The notes under the pieces: model-generated
Told to the model about the DNA's origin: nothing
The model's database searches: none
Seen by the model: only the letters and a program-made list of their open reading frames with translations
Part shown: in pieces, positions 16,196 through 24,384 of the stretch
Position numbering within the stretch: position 1 is the stretch's first letter
How the letters are laid out: each line of letters starts with the position of its first letter
Position numbers and translations under genes: made by a program
NCBI RefSeq assembly: GCF_024228315.1
Contig: NZ_CP100454.1
Location: 3,348,001-3,412,000, forward strand
Direction of reading: 5' to 3'
Length of the DNA: 64,000 bases
DNA from: Halomarina pelagica
GTDB lineage: Archaea > Halobacteriota > Halobacteria > Halobacteriales > Haloarculaceae

Positions 16196-16495
16196 ATGAC
16201 CAGAGAACGGACCCGTAGATCTGACCGAGAGGAACCCGACGCCCGACTCTCCCGCGGACGCGCCCGTCCCGACGACGAGAAGCTCGCTACCTCCACTCTG
16301 TTCGACGTTCTGGCCGCCGCTCCTCGACGGCGAGTCCTCGAATACGTGCTGACCGCCGACGGTTCGATCCCGCTTCGGGAGGTCGCGGACCACCTGGTGG
16401 CGCGGGACCCCCCGCCGGCGACCGACCAGCTGCGGCCGTACCTGCTGCTCGCCCGCGCTCGTCCGCGCGGCGACGTCGTCACGGAACGGCGATGA
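16196..16495 (+). CDS. DUF7344-like HTH protein, possibly shortened
   Basis: The protein has 99 residues. A charged, low-complexity start (about 30 residues) precedes TLFDVLAAAPRRRVLEYVL and SIPLREVADHLVARD, which match the first half of the winged-helix domain common in haloarchaeal signalling proteins (the DUF7344 type). The second half, which normally ends in a beta-wing after HLPKL..GVV, is replaced by PYLLLARARPRGDVVTERR. It may be truncated or frame-shifted. The stop overlaps the start of the next ORF by 4 nt. Confidence 0.55.
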   Translation: MTRERTRRSDREEPDARLSRGRARPDDEKLATSTLFDVLAAAPRRRVLEYVLTADGSIPLREVADHLVARDPPPATDQLRPYLLLARARPRGDVVTERR

Positions 16496-16854
16496 CGACC
16501 CCCGAGAACGCAGGGCGCGAGGCCCTCGGAGACATCTATCCGACGCGGTACTACGTCATGGTCGCCCTGCGCGAGCACGTCTCGTTGACGCTCGCGGATC
16601 TCGCCGACGAAGTGGCCGTTCGTGAACACGACCGCCCCCTCTCCGACGTCTCGCCCGACGTCGTCCTCGAGCACTACGACGATCTCTACGACGTGCACGT
16701 CCCCGCACTGGTGGACGTGGGCGTCGTCGCCTACGATCAGGAGCGGGACGTCGTCGCGCTCGACGGATACGGTCCCCAACAGACCGCCCTCGACGAGTCG
16801 CACCTGCTGTCGTACCGGCCGAGCCGACCGACCGAGGAACGAGGCGACCCGTGA
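16492..16854 (+). CDS. DUF7344-like winged-helix protein
   Basis: The protein has 120 residues. IYPTRYYVMVALREHVSLTLADLADEV makes the HTH. VLEHYDDLYDVHVPALVDVGVVAYD and DVVAL then form the wing of the same haloarchaeal domain type as its upstream neighbour. It starts inside the upstream stop (ATGA), so the two genes are coupled. Target and signal are unknown. A short tail of charged residues ends the protein. Confidence 0.65.
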   Translation: MTTPENAGREALGDIYPTRYYVMVALREHVSLTLADLADEVAVREHDRPLSDVSPDVVLEHYDDLYDVHVPALVDVGVVAYDQERDVVALDGYGPQQTALDESHLLSYRPSRPTEERGDP

Positions 16855-16955
16855 TCGGTTCACGGACACCTTCGCTGTGACGCCTCGTCGGTCACGGGCG
16901 ACTCACGAACCGTCTCGATGACAACACCTATGGTTCCGCCGTGACACCGTCACGC

Positions 16956-17357
16956 ATGGACGACGTTTTCGTCGCGCAGCTGATGTCCTCCACTACGTAC
17001 GCCGTCTCGCCGGATACGCTCGTGGAGGAGGCGGCCCAGTTGATACTCTCGAACGGGATCGGATCGGTCCTCGTCACCGACGAGGACAACCACCTCCAGG
17101 GGATCCTCACGACCACCGACTTCGTCCGGATCGTCGCCGAGAGCCACCCGAAGGCCCAGACGCCGGTCTCGCGGTACATGACCACCGACGTGGTCACCAC
17201 CTCGGCGCAGACGCCCGTCGCCGAGGCCGCGGACGTGATGCTCGAACACGGGTTTCACCACCTGCCCGTGGTCGACGAGGTCGAGGGCGTCATCGGGATG
17301 ATCACCACGACCGACCTCACGGCCTACGTCTCCGACGTTCGATCCCCGAGTCCCTGA
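16956..17357 (+). CDS. CBS-domain pair protein
   Basis: This 133-residue protein is made of two CBS domains: VAQLMSSTTYAVSPDTLVEEAAQLI with GIGSVLVTDED and GILTTTDFVRIVAE (about 5-62), and VSRYMTTDVVTTSAQTPVAEAADVM with HHLPVVD and GMITTTDLTAYV (about 70-127). A Bateman module of this size binds adenosine nucleotides in known cases; what it regulates is unknown. ATG 16956 is favoured over GTG 16941. It is convergent with the following small membrane protein gene, their ends being 11 nt apart. Confidence 0.9.
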   Translation: MDDVFVAQLMSSTTYAVSPDTLVEEAAQLILSNGIGSVLVTDEDNHLQGILTTTDFVRIVAESHPKAQTPVSRYMTTDVVTTSAQTPVAEAADVMLEHGFHHLPVVDEVEGVIGMITTTDLTAYVSDVRSPSP

Positions 17358-17368
17358 CCGCGGAGCGA

Positions 17369-17689
17369 TCAGTCGGCGTGCGGAGCGGCGGACCCGCCGG
17401 ACGACTGCTCGCCGTCCGTTCGACTCGAACGCGAGCCGAACCGGTGATCGAGCGGGTGGGGCGACCGGAGCGCGGCGATGAGGCTCCACATCACCCCGGT
17501 CAGGAGCGACCCGGCCGCCGAGAGGGTCATCCCGAGCGAGAGGAACGTCAGGCCGTAGATCACGCCGATCGTCGCCGACGGTGCGCTCGTCCCGAGCGGG
17601 ACGTTCGCCATCGAGTCCCGAAGGGTGGGAACGAGGACGAACAACGAGAAGACGCTCCCCGCCAGGAAGATCAGGTCCTGCCACATCAT
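17369..17689 (-). CDS. Small membrane protein, unknown
   Basis: The protein has 106 residues. A first hydrophobic segment runs from about 4 to 22 (DLIFLAGSVFSLFVLVPTL). The stretch from about 40 to 72 (TIGVIYGLTFLSLGMTLSAAG, then LTGVMWSLIAAL) can form one or two more. The last 30 residues are a charged cytoplasmic tail. Haloarchaeal genomes hold many such proteins. I cannot assign a function. It stands between the CBS gene (convergent) and a gap. Confidence 0.6.
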   Translation of the reverse strand: MMWQDLIFLAGSVFSLFVLVPTLRDSMANVPLGTSAPSATIGVIYGLTFLSLGMTLSAAGSLLTGVMWSLIAALRSPHPLDHRFGSRSSRTDGEQSSGGSAAPHAD

Positions 17690-17957
17690 CCCTTCACCTC
17701 AGCCTGTGCTATCGCTGTCTGTCGATTGCCGTGTGCCATCGTCAACGGAAGGGAGGCCGCTGTAGTTGAAAAGATTTACTCATTTTCGTGTAAAGATTTT
17801 CGTTACGGTTCGATCTGTCACCACGCGTCACGGTTCGCGACCGCTCGGCGGAGCGATGCATCGGTGGTATCGGCGCTCGTCCGCGTCGTCTCGTCGAGCG
17901 TGACAGTCGTCGTCCGGTCGGCCAAGACCTAACCGGCTGGCGGGCCTCGTCGGACGT

Positions 17958-18290
17958 ATGAGGGACGAGCGCGCTCGCGACGAGCCGTACGACCGCGAGG
18001 GAGACGAGTCGCCCGGGGACGAACCGCGCTCCCGGTTCCCGTATCCCGCGATCTCGTGGGGGTGGCCGCCGGCCTTCTTCGGCGACGACAGGGCGTACAC
18101 GGATCGGGAGGGCGACGGGGAGACGGTCGGCCGGGACGACGACGGCGGCTGGCTCGACGAGGGGGCGATCTCGCTGGTCCTCGTCGTCGGCCTGGCGCTG
18201 TTTCTCTTCCCCGAGCCGGCCACGTCGCTCGTCGGGATCGCGCTCATGGGGATCGGCGTCGTGGCGTGGGTGATCGACGCGATCGGGTGA
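17958..18290 (+). CDS. Small membrane protein with long acidic head, unknown
   Basis: The protein has 110 residues. Residues 1-70 are charged and rich in D, E, R and W (YPAISWGWPPAFFGDD). Two membrane segments follow: AISLVLVVGLALFLFP and SLVGIALMGIGVVAWVIDAI. No family is recognised. The gene starts with ATG at 17958, has GC-rich codon third positions like its neighbours, and is convergent with the MFS gene, 30 nt away. Confidence 0.55.
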   Translation: MRDERARDEPYDREGDESPGDEPRSRFPYPAISWGWPPAFFGDDRAYTDREGDGETVGRDDDGGWLDEGAISLVLVVGLALFLFPEPATSLVGIALMGIGVVAWVIDAIG

Positions 18291-18320
18291 CACGCCACGG
18301 TCCCGCGGTCAGGGGGCCGC

Positions 18321-19592
18321 TCAATCCGCGCACGTCGGCGTTCCCGCCGGATCGGGATCGACGGCGTACATGAGCACGAAGACGACGCTGGCGAGGGCGA
18401 TCAGCCCCGCCGCGGTCGCGAACGCGGTGAGGACGCCCGTCGCGTCCCAGATGACGCCGACGGTCACGGGGCCGGCGACCTGCCCGACCTTCCACGCGAT
18501 GGAACGCAGCGACATGCTCGCCGCGACGGCGTCGAAGTGCTGGCCCTCCTCGACGAACAGCGCCATGCTCGCGGGGAGGCGGATGCTGTCGGCGACGCCA
18601 CAGATCGCGTAGGCGACGAACAGGACGAAGAACGCGGGCGAGAGCCCCCGCCCGGCGACCGTGACGCTGGGGAGGACGCTCTCCGCGTAGCCCGCCAGCG
18701 GGATGACCATCGCGCCGACCGCGTACAGCAGCGCCCCGACGAACACGAACCGGTGTTTATCGCCGACGCGGTCGGTGAGCCCGCCGACGAACCCCTGGGT
18801 GAGTCCCTTCGCGATCTTTCCGCCGGCGAGGATGCCGCCGACGGCGAACGGGCTCATCCCGAACGCGTTGTGCGCGTAGATGGGCAGGAAGAGCAGGACC
18901 GCCATCTTGCCGAACGAGAGGCCGAAGCGAAAGACCACCAGCGCGCGGATGGCCGACCGACTCGCGAGTCGCCTGACGGTCTCCAGCCCGGTCGCCTCCT
19001 CGGGGTCGGTCCGACCGCCCGGGTCGTCACGCAGGAACGAGTAGAGCAGGACGAACGCCCCCATCGAGACGACGGTGAGCGCGGCGTACGTCACGCCGAA
19101 GCCGTAGACTGCGAGCAGGTAGCCGCCGAGGAGGTCCCCCGCGAGCGAGGAGAACGCGCCGACCTGGTTGTAGGTGCCGAGCCACTGACCGCTCTCGCCC
19201 TCGGGGCTGATCTCGCCGACGACGGTCGTCCCGGTGATCCACAGCAGGCTCGCGCTCACCCCCTGTAGAACCCTCACGAGGATAACGTCGGTCACGCCGT
19301 CGACGAGCCAGAACCCGACGAAGACGACGACGTTGAGCGCCAGCCCCGCCAGGAGGTAGCGCTTCGCGTTGCCGGTGTCGACCTTGCGCCCGAGCGGGAG
19401 GACGATGAAGAGCTGAGCGAGTGCGAACGCCGTCCCGAACAGCCCCTCGACGGTGCTGGTCGTGTGGAACCGGTCGGCGTAGAGCGCCAGCGCGATGGCG
19501 ACGGTCGAGTACGCCTGCGCGCGGGCGAAGGCGGTTCCACTCAGCGCGAGAAACTCCCGATCGCGAAGTACGCTCAGCGAGCCTCCGGACAC
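18321..19592 (-). CDS. Major facilitator superfamily transporter
   Basis: This 423-residue protein has about twelve membrane segments. Segment 1-2 region: FLALSGTAFARAQAYSTVAIALAL. The loop between 2 and 3 reads PLGRKVDTGNAKRYLLAG, the MFS motif A equivalent. A cytoplasmic loop at about 190-210 separates the two halves, and the second half repeats the pattern (GLTDRVGDKHRFVFVG). The second half carries ADSIRLPASMALFVEEGQ, a typical motif-A-adjacent region. Substrate cannot be told; drug or sugar export is possible. It is a single gene with a long gap to the HD protein. Confidence 0.85.
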   Translation of the reverse strand: MSGGSLSVLRDREFLALSGTAFARAQAYSTVAIALALYADRFHTTSTVEGLFGTAFALAQLFIVLPLGRKVDTGNAKRYLLAGLALNVVVFVGFWLVDGVTDVILVRVLQGVSASLLWITGTTVVGEISPEGESGQWLGTYNQVGAFSSLAGDLLGGYLLAVYGFGVTYAALTVVSMGAFVLLYSFLRDDPGGRTDPEEATGLETVRRLASRSAIRALVVFRFGLSFGKMAVLLFLPIYAHNAFGMSPFAVGGILAGGKIAKGLTQGFVGGLTDRVGDKHRFVFVGALLYAVGAMVIPLAGYAESVLPSVTVAGRGLSPAFFVLFVAYAICGVADSIRLPASMALFVEEGQHFDAVAASMSLRSIAWKVGQVAGPVTVGVIWDATGVLTAFATAAGLIALASVVFVLMYAVDPDPAGTPTCAD

Positions 19593-19806
19593 GATGTACG
19601 CAACTCGGGGATCGATCCGCTTAAACTCATCATTCCCGGAGGTGAGTGAAACGCACTCCCGTGGGGTATCGGAGCGTGCGAACAGTCGACACGGGACGAC
19701 CGGGAGAGGGCGGCCGCACGATCGGGGGACCGCGCGCGGTGACGGGTCGAGACGCGCGGTGACCGGCTCTGTGCCGGTACGGGGAACCGTCGCCTGGCCG
19801 CGGATC

Positions 19807-20619
19807 TCAGAGTTCGATCCGCTCGATGAGCTGATCGTCGCCCTCGCGGACGTTGATGGCGACGATGCGGATGTCGTTCTCGATGAGCGAGTCGTGGAGC
19901 TTCGACTTCAGGAGTTCGTCCACCTGGTAGACGCCGGCCGCGTCGGTCATCTCGATCTCCACGAGCACGGGGTAGCTGTCGCCCTCGCGCAGGGTGACCG
20001 TCTGGATGGCCTGACTGGAGAGGGTGTTGATGCCGCGCCCGCCCTTCTCGTAGGGGATGCGCGAGCGGCCGCGCTCCATGTCGAGCGCGTCGGCGACGCG
20101 GACGACGCCCGCCTCGCGCGTGAGCGGCTGTTCCTCGGTGTGGTGACAGAGGATCGCGTGGAGCACCTCCCCCTTCACGCGGACGCAGTCGGCGAGGTCG
20201 TAGAACTCCGGGAGGATCCGGTCGAGGACGTCCGCCGCGAGCGGGATGGAGTAGTAGGGGTGTTCGTCGCGGTGGACGACGTGACCGATGTCGTGTAGTT
20301 CGGCGGCGAGCGCGATGATGACCGCCTCGTCGGCCTCGTCTAAGCCCTGCTGGCGCGCGCCGTTGAACTCGACGCCGCCCGCCTTCAGCAGGTCGTAGAG
20401 ACAGAGCGCCCGGTTGCGGACGATGCCGATGTGCTTGCGCCCGTGATCGTTGTACCCCTTGCGGTCGACGGGGTTGACGTTCTGCGCGTCGAGGTACGTC
20501 TGGATCTCCTCGTCGCGATCGACGTACGCGAGGACCTCGTTCAGGCGCTCGTCGGGGAACGCGTGCTGGGCGTCGGGATCGTAGGTCCGCCCGCCGTTTC
20601 CGCGATCTGCCGTGCTCAT
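19807..20619 (-). CDS. HD-domain metal-dependent phosphohydrolase
   Basis: The protein has 270 residues. ALAAELHDIGHVVHRDEHPYY near residue 110 holds the HD dyad, and an upstream histidine in GYNDHGRKHIGIVRNRAL near 58 supplies the first ligand. ILCHHTEEQPLTREAGVVRVADALDMERGR carries the remaining ligands. The C-terminal 70 residues form a beta-rich domain. Substrate unknown; nucleotides or polyphosphorylated compounds are common for such proteins. ATG 20619 is taken as start. The gene is on the same strand as the peroxiredoxin, 70 nt apart. Confidence 0.8.
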   Translation of the reverse strand: MSTADRGNGGRTYDPDAQHAFPDERLNEVLAYVDRDEEIQTYLDAQNVNPVDRKGYNDHGRKHIGIVRNRALCLYDLLKAGGVEFNGARQQGLDEADEAVIIALAAELHDIGHVVHRDEHPYYSIPLAADVLDRILPEFYDLADCVRVKGEVLHAILCHHTEEQPLTREAGVVRVADALDMERGRSRIPYEKGGRGINTLSSQAIQTVTLREGDSYPVLVEIEMTDAAGVYQVDELLKSKLHDSLIENDIRIVAINVREGDDQLIERIEL

Positions 20620-20689
20620 GTGTGAGGACCTAGACGGCCGCGAGAAAATGGCTTTGGCTATCGGCGGATCGCCCCGGTGGCCGACGGAC

Positions 20690-21166
20690 CTACGCGGCGG
20701 CCGCGGCGTCCTCGACCTCGTCGTAGTCCGGTTCGACGCCCGGATCGTCGCTGACCCAGGCGTAGGTGACCTCGCCGTCGGAATCGACGACGAACACCGC
20801 GCGCTTCGCCACGTCCTCGACGCCGAGGTCCGCGAAGTCCATCGAGACGTCGTAGCGGTCGATGAGTTCGTCGTTGGCGTCGCTGATCAGCGGGAAGGTG
20901 AGGTCGAGTTCGTCGTGGAAGGCGTTGAGCGCGAACGGCGAGTCGACGCTCACGCCGTACAGCTGGGCGTCCGCCTCGGAGAACGCCTCCAGGCGGTCGC
21001 GGAAGGTCGCCATCTCGTGCGAGCAGACGCTCGTGAACGCGCCGGGGAAGAACGCGAGGACGACGGGTCCGTCCTCGAGCGCCTCCGAGAGGGTGAACGA
21101 CTCGATGTCCTCGCCGGTCGCGAGGGGTGCGGTGAAGTCGGGTGCAGTGTCTCCTACGTCGACCAT
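20690..21166 (-). CDS. Peroxiredoxin (AhpC/TSA family)
   Basis: This 158-residue thiol peroxidase reduces hydrogen peroxide or organic peroxides. The peroxidatic cysteine is in FPGAFTSVCSHEMATFRDR near residue 47. The only cysteine visible is that one, so it would be a 1-Cys enzyme needing an outside thiol. The start MVDVGDTAPDFTAPL is standard. It is divergent from tatA and both have TATA boxes in the shared 93-nt gap. Confidence 0.9.
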   Translation of the reverse strand: MVDVGDTAPDFTAPLATGEDIESFTLSEALEDGPVVLAFFPGAFTSVCSHEMATFRDRLEAFSEADAQLYGVSVDSPFALNAFHDELDLTFPLISDANDELIDRYDVSMDFADLGVEDVAKRAVFVVDSDGEVTYAWVSDDPGVEPDYDEVEDAAAAA

Positions 21167-21190
21167 TGCGTGTCGGTGTTGGAGAGTGAA

Positions 21191-21235
21191 CTACATAAGC
21201 CCCAACGACTCGTTCCGAGCAAAAGGCCTATAATC
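21191..21235. promoter_or_regulatory. Divergent promoters of peroxiredoxin and tatA
   Basis: On the minus strand GCTTATGTAG (21191-21200) lies about 30 nt before the peroxiredoxin ATG. On the plus strand CCTATAAT (21228-21235) lies about 27 nt before the tatA ATG. Both spacings fit haloarchaeal TATA boxes. Confidence 0.5.
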
Positions 21236-21259
21236 GGCAGTTCGTAAAGGACAGTAGAC

Positions 21260-21571
21260 ATGGCAACCACCGCAGTACCGCTGTTCCCTGGACTTCCGGG
21301 CGGGCCAGAACTCCTGATCCTCCTGCTCATCATCGTCGTCCTCTTCGGGGCGAACAAGCTCCCGAAGCTTGCGCGATCCAGCGGGCAGGCGATGGGCGAG
21401 TTCCAGAAGGGTCGCGAGGAGGTCGAACAGGAACTCCAGGAGATGCGCGAGAAGGGCACCGAGTCGGTCACGGGGTCCGACGAGGACGAAGACGCCACGA
21501 CCACGACCGCGACCACGTCGGAGACGGTGACCGAGACGGAAGCGGAGACGGAAACCGAGAAACAGAACTGA
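21260..21571 (+). CDS. tatA: Sec-independent protein translocase component TatA
   Basis: This 103-residue protein is the pore-forming or membrane-weakening part of the twin-arginine export system. One membrane helix (about 12-30, ELLILLLIIVVLFGANKLPKL) is followed by an amphipathic helix ARSSGQAMGEFQKG, and then a charged tail rich in E and T. FGANKLPKLARSSG is the TatA/B hallmark. Haloarchaea send most secreted proteins through Tat. No tatC gene is in the window. Confidence 0.92.
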   Translation: MATTAVPLFPGLPGGPELLILLLIIVVLFGANKLPKLARSSGQAMGEFQKGREEVEQELQEMREKGTESVTGSDEDEDATTTTATTSETVTETEAETETEKQN

Positions 21572-21599
21572 TTTTTCTCTCCCCGGGGAACGTCTCTTG

Positions 21600-21672
21600 G
21601 GGCGTGTGGCCTAGTGGACAGGGCGAGAGGTTCCTAACCTCTCGATCGCGGGTTCGAATCCCGTCACGCCCG
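21600..21672 (+). tRNA. tRNA-Arg (anticodon CCT)
   Basis: Acceptor GGGCGTG (21600-21606) pairs with CACGCCC (21665-21671), with discriminator G. The anticodon stem-loop is AGAGG-TTCCTAA-CCTCT, giving CCT at 21633-21635, which reads AGG. The T-arm reads GCGGGTTCGAATCCCGT. There is no intron and no encoded CCA. Confidence 0.95.
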
Positions 21673-22306
21673 TGGCTTCTCGCGAACGGACGTGAGCGAG
21701 AGCCACGGCACTAGGGATTCGAACCCTGGAAGTCGCAGCGTCCGAGCGAAGCGAGGACGACCGTCTTCCTCCGGTTCGAATCCCGTCACGCCCGCTCGCT
21801 CACTGCGCTCGCTCGCGAGCGTGACGACCCTCGCGAACGCTCCGCGTTCGCTCAGTCCCGTCACGCCCGCTGTTGTGCCGAACGCAGTGAGGCCAACAGC
21901 GAACCGTGCGGGATTCGAAGCGGACGAGCCGCCGCCCGCGCGGGAGGACGGCGACCCAGCAGGGCGTCTCGGCGTGATCTCACGGTCGAGCGACGGCGGA
22001 ACCGAGAACGCAGTGCAACGTCGAGAGACAGTCACAACCACGGTCACCGGCTCTTGCTGGCAACAGTCCTATACCCCACAACCTGCAGTGGGTGAGTGAG
22101 GGGTTCACAACGGAATCGTGTGCCATCCGACCCCTCTCGTGCCAGTCGGCGGACGCGAGGTTCACCGTGCCCATCCACGGCTCGCGCCCGCCGATCGTCC
22201 ATTCTAACCGCCGAGTTCGATGCCGCTACGGTCGGGTCTAGTCGAGTCGCGTGTCTCGGGACCGCAGAACCGGCGCGGCTATGGTTCGGGTGTTCGAAGC
22301 GCCGGC
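21673..22306. repeat. tRNA-Arg 3'-end echo region, otherwise gene-free
   Basis: A 22-base copy of the tRNA 3' end (GGTTCGAATCCCGTCACGCC, then CG) lies at 21773-21794, and the last 16 bases recur at 21856-21871. At 21714 an inverse T-arm (GGGATTCGAACCCTGG) is seen. At 21833-21851 there is a hairpin with loop TCC. A block TTCGAAGCGGACGAGCCGC begins at 21914 and resembles the block after tRNA-Gly. Beyond 21980 I see nothing recognisable up to the GNAT gene. Confidence 0.65.
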
Positions 22307-22708
22307 GTGACCTACGAACTCCGCGAGGAACCGCCGACCGCCGAGGAGTACGTCGCGCTCCGCGAGCGCGCCGGGATGGGCGCGCGCACCGTCGCCGCCG
22401 CGGAGCGGGGGCTGCCGAACGGCGTGCACGCGGTGACGATCCGGCGGGACGGCGACCTGGTCGGGATGGGGCGATTGGTCGGCGACGACGGCTGTTTCTA
22501 CCAGGTGGTCGACGTGGCGGTCGATCCGGACCACCAGCGCCGAGGGCTGGGATCGCGCGTCGTGAGGGCGCTGCTCGCGTACCTCGAAGAGCGCGCTCCC
22601 GCCTCGGCGTACGTCACCCTCGTCGCGGACGTGGAGGGCTATTACGAGCGCTTCGGGTTCGAGCGACTCCGCGACGACCAGTACGGGATGGCGCTGTCCG
22701 TCGGGTGA
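22307..22708 (+). CDS. GNAT family N-acetyltransferase
   Basis: This 133-residue protein has the acetyl-CoA fold. QVVDVAVDPDHQRRGLGSRVVRAL carries the pyrophosphate-binding R/Q-x-x-G-x-G/A motif (QRRGLG) near residue 78. YVTLVADVEGYYERFGFERL is the last strand and helix. ATG 22220 would add 29 poor residues; GTG 22307, giving VTYELREEPPTAEEY, is preferred. The substrate is unknown. Upstream is the tRNA-Arg repeat region. Confidence 0.8.
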   Translation: MTYELREEPPTAEEYVALRERAGMGARTVAAAERGLPNGVHAVTIRRDGDLVGMGRLVGDDGCFYQVVDVAVDPDHQRRGLGSRVVRALLAYLEERAPASAYVTLVADVEGYYERFGFERLRDDQYGMALSVG

Positions 22709-22743
22709 ACGTGGATCGGATCAGATCGGACCGGACCGGCCGT

Positions 22744-23055
22744 TCAGTCCCCGATCACGACGACGTCGCCGTCGCGCGCGACGGTGACGGCGTACTCCCC
22801 GTACCCGAACCGCACCGCGGTCACCGCCGGGAGCGTCCCGTTCGACGCGGGACGGAACAGCGCCGTCAGCGCGTCGGGATCGACGTACTCGAACAGCGGG
22901 TCGAGGTCGACCGCGTCCGTACCGGTCGCGTCGACGAGCGCGTCGATGACCGCCTCGACCACCGGTTCGGTCGACGCCCAGTCGATCGTCGCACGTCCCT
23001 CGACGACGCCCGCACCGCGCCCGGATCCATCTTGTTCTCCTGACCTGACAGCCAT
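22744..23055 (-). CDS. HalOD1 output domain protein
   Basis: This 103-residue protein consists of the small haloarchaeal output domain: TIDWASTEPVVEAVIDALVDATGTD, DLDPLFEYVDPDALTALF and VRFGYGEYAVTVARDGDVVV. HalOD1 stands as an output module in haloarchaeal signalling proteins, and free copies like this are common; the molecular role is unknown. ATG 23055 is used; a TTG at 23103 would add 16 residues. A TATA-like stretch (TATACTCG) lies upstream on the minus strand. Confidence 0.78.
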   Translation of the reverse strand: MAVRSGEQDGSGRGAGVVEGRATIDWASTEPVVEAVIDALVDATGTDAVDLDPLFEYVDPDALTALFRPASNGTLPAVTAVRFGYGEYAVTVARDGDVVVIGD

Positions 23056-23251
23056 GATCTCATTAATGGTTACGAGTATATCAAGGTATACGTCCGGTTT
23101 CAACTTCTGAAGCTGACGCTGATACTTTGCCGTGCGGGGCGCGACGCTGCGGAATCGCTCGCGTAGCGTGCCGGTCGCTACCGGCTCGATTCTTCGTCGG
23201 CGACCGAGACCCGCCGGCGATTCACGCGATCGTTCGAGTATCTGACTCGAG

Positions 23252-24289
23252 TCAGGCGCTCGGATCGGGGTGACCGTCCGCTCCGGCGATCCCGGGGAAG
23301 AGCGCGTCGAGATCCGCCTCGCGGTCCGCGACGACGTACCCCTCGGGCGTGTTCTCGACGACCCCGGCGGCCTCCAGGTGCTCGAGGTGCGCGTAGGCCT
23401 CGCCGGGGCCGTGGAGGATGTGGATGCTCCTGAGTTCGCCGAAGAGGTGGGCGCTGACGGTCCACGCGTCAGCCGGCCCGTGTTCCGCCAGGACGCCGAG
23501 GACGCGGTCGGTTCGCTCGCGGTGGTGAGCGACGATGTCCGCGGCGCGACCCGCCGGATCGACGATGGGTCCGCGGTGCCCCGGCCACGCGCGGGCGTAC
23601 CCGGCGTCTACGATCGAGGAGAGCGTGTCGAGATACCGCTCGAGCGGCCGTTCGACGCGGACGTCGGCACCGCCGACGTTCGGCGTGTAGTAGGGGAGGA
23701 GCGCGTCGCCGCTGAACAGCTCCGCGCCGGTCGCGCCGGACGGCGCGCGATAGTCGCTCGGGGAGGCGAACCCGCAGAGTCCCTCCGTGTGCCCCGGCAG
23801 GTGGACCGCGGTGAGTTCGCGGTCGCCCGCCTCGACGGTCGCTCCCGCCTCGAACGGTTCGACCTCGGGTGGGTCGCCGGCGATCGTCGACTCGCCGTCG
23901 AGGAACCCGAGCAGTTCCTCCTGCGACGACTCGGGCATCCCCCACGCCGCGAGCAGGTCGCGCTGGCGTTCGGCCATCGCTGCCAGCGCGTCGGGGTCCT
24001 GCGCGACCAGGGGAGCGTCGGCGCGGTGGACGCGGACGACCGCGCCGCTCGCCGCCTGCACCTCGCCCGCGAGACCGGCGTGGTCCGCGTGCCAGTGGGT
24101 GAGAAGCACCTGCTCGACGTCCTCGACCGAGAGCCCCCGGGCCGCGAGGCCGTCGTGCAGTCCCTCGCGCGTCTCGGGCGTCGCCACGCCCGTGTCCACG
24201 AGCGTCGTCACCGCGCCGTCGAGGAGGTACGCGTTGTTCAGCCCCTCGAACGCGGTGTTCCCGAGACTGATCGTCTCGACGCCCGTCAC
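23252..24289 (-). CDS. MBL-fold metallo-hydrolase with winged-helix tail
   Basis: The protein has 345 residues. LLTHWHADHAGLAGEV near residue 62 is the H-x-H-x-D-H metal motif. HLPGHTEGLCGF and FSGDALLPYYTPNVG give the later ligands, and AWPGHRGPIVDP the last histidine. The C-terminal about 80 residues (TDRVLGVLAEHGPADAWTV; YAHLEHLEAAGVVENTPEGY) form a winged-helix extension, as in LACTB2-type hydrolases. The start is a GTG overlapping (GTGA) the stop of the short MoaD-like ORF upstream. Substrate unknown; hydrolase of thioesters or RNA are options. Confidence 0.82.
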   Translation of the reverse strand: MTGVETISLGNTAFEGLNNAYLLDGAVTTLVDTGVATPETREGLHDGLAARGLSVEDVEQVLLTHWHADHAGLAGEVQAASGAVVRVHRADAPLVAQDPDALAAMAERQRDLLAAWGMPESSQEELLGFLDGESTIAGDPPEVEPFEAGATVEAGDRELTAVHLPGHTEGLCGFASPSDYRAPSGATGAELFSGDALLPYYTPNVGGADVRVERPLERYLDTLSSIVDAGYARAWPGHRGPIVDPAGRAADIVAHHRERTDRVLGVLAEHGPADAWTVSAHLFGELRSIHILHGPGEAYAHLEHLEAAGVVENTPEGYVVADREADLDALFPGIAGADGHPDPSA

Positions 24290-24384
24290 GCGCGACCACC
24301 CGCGACCGCCGGAACCGATCGGGCGAGGTGACGCTCCCCCACGGCGTCGCGGAGCGGCCCGTAGAACTCGAAGTTGACTCGCAT
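24286..24384 (-). pseudogene. Shrunken MoaD/SAMP-like ubiquitin-fold remnant
   Basis: This 32-residue ORF starts MRVNFEFYGPLRDAVGE, the exact look of MoaD-family first strands. It ends VPAVAGG followed by RA, and PPVAGG is the usual MoaD end. The 55-60 residues between these are absent, so it looks like an in-frame internal deletion. The stop overlaps the metallo-hydrolase start by GTGA, the kind of coupling an intact gene would have. Confidence 0.5.

Noticed and set aside
21773-21794. Second tRNA-Arg gene
   Set aside because: Same reason: only the 3' 22 bases recur.
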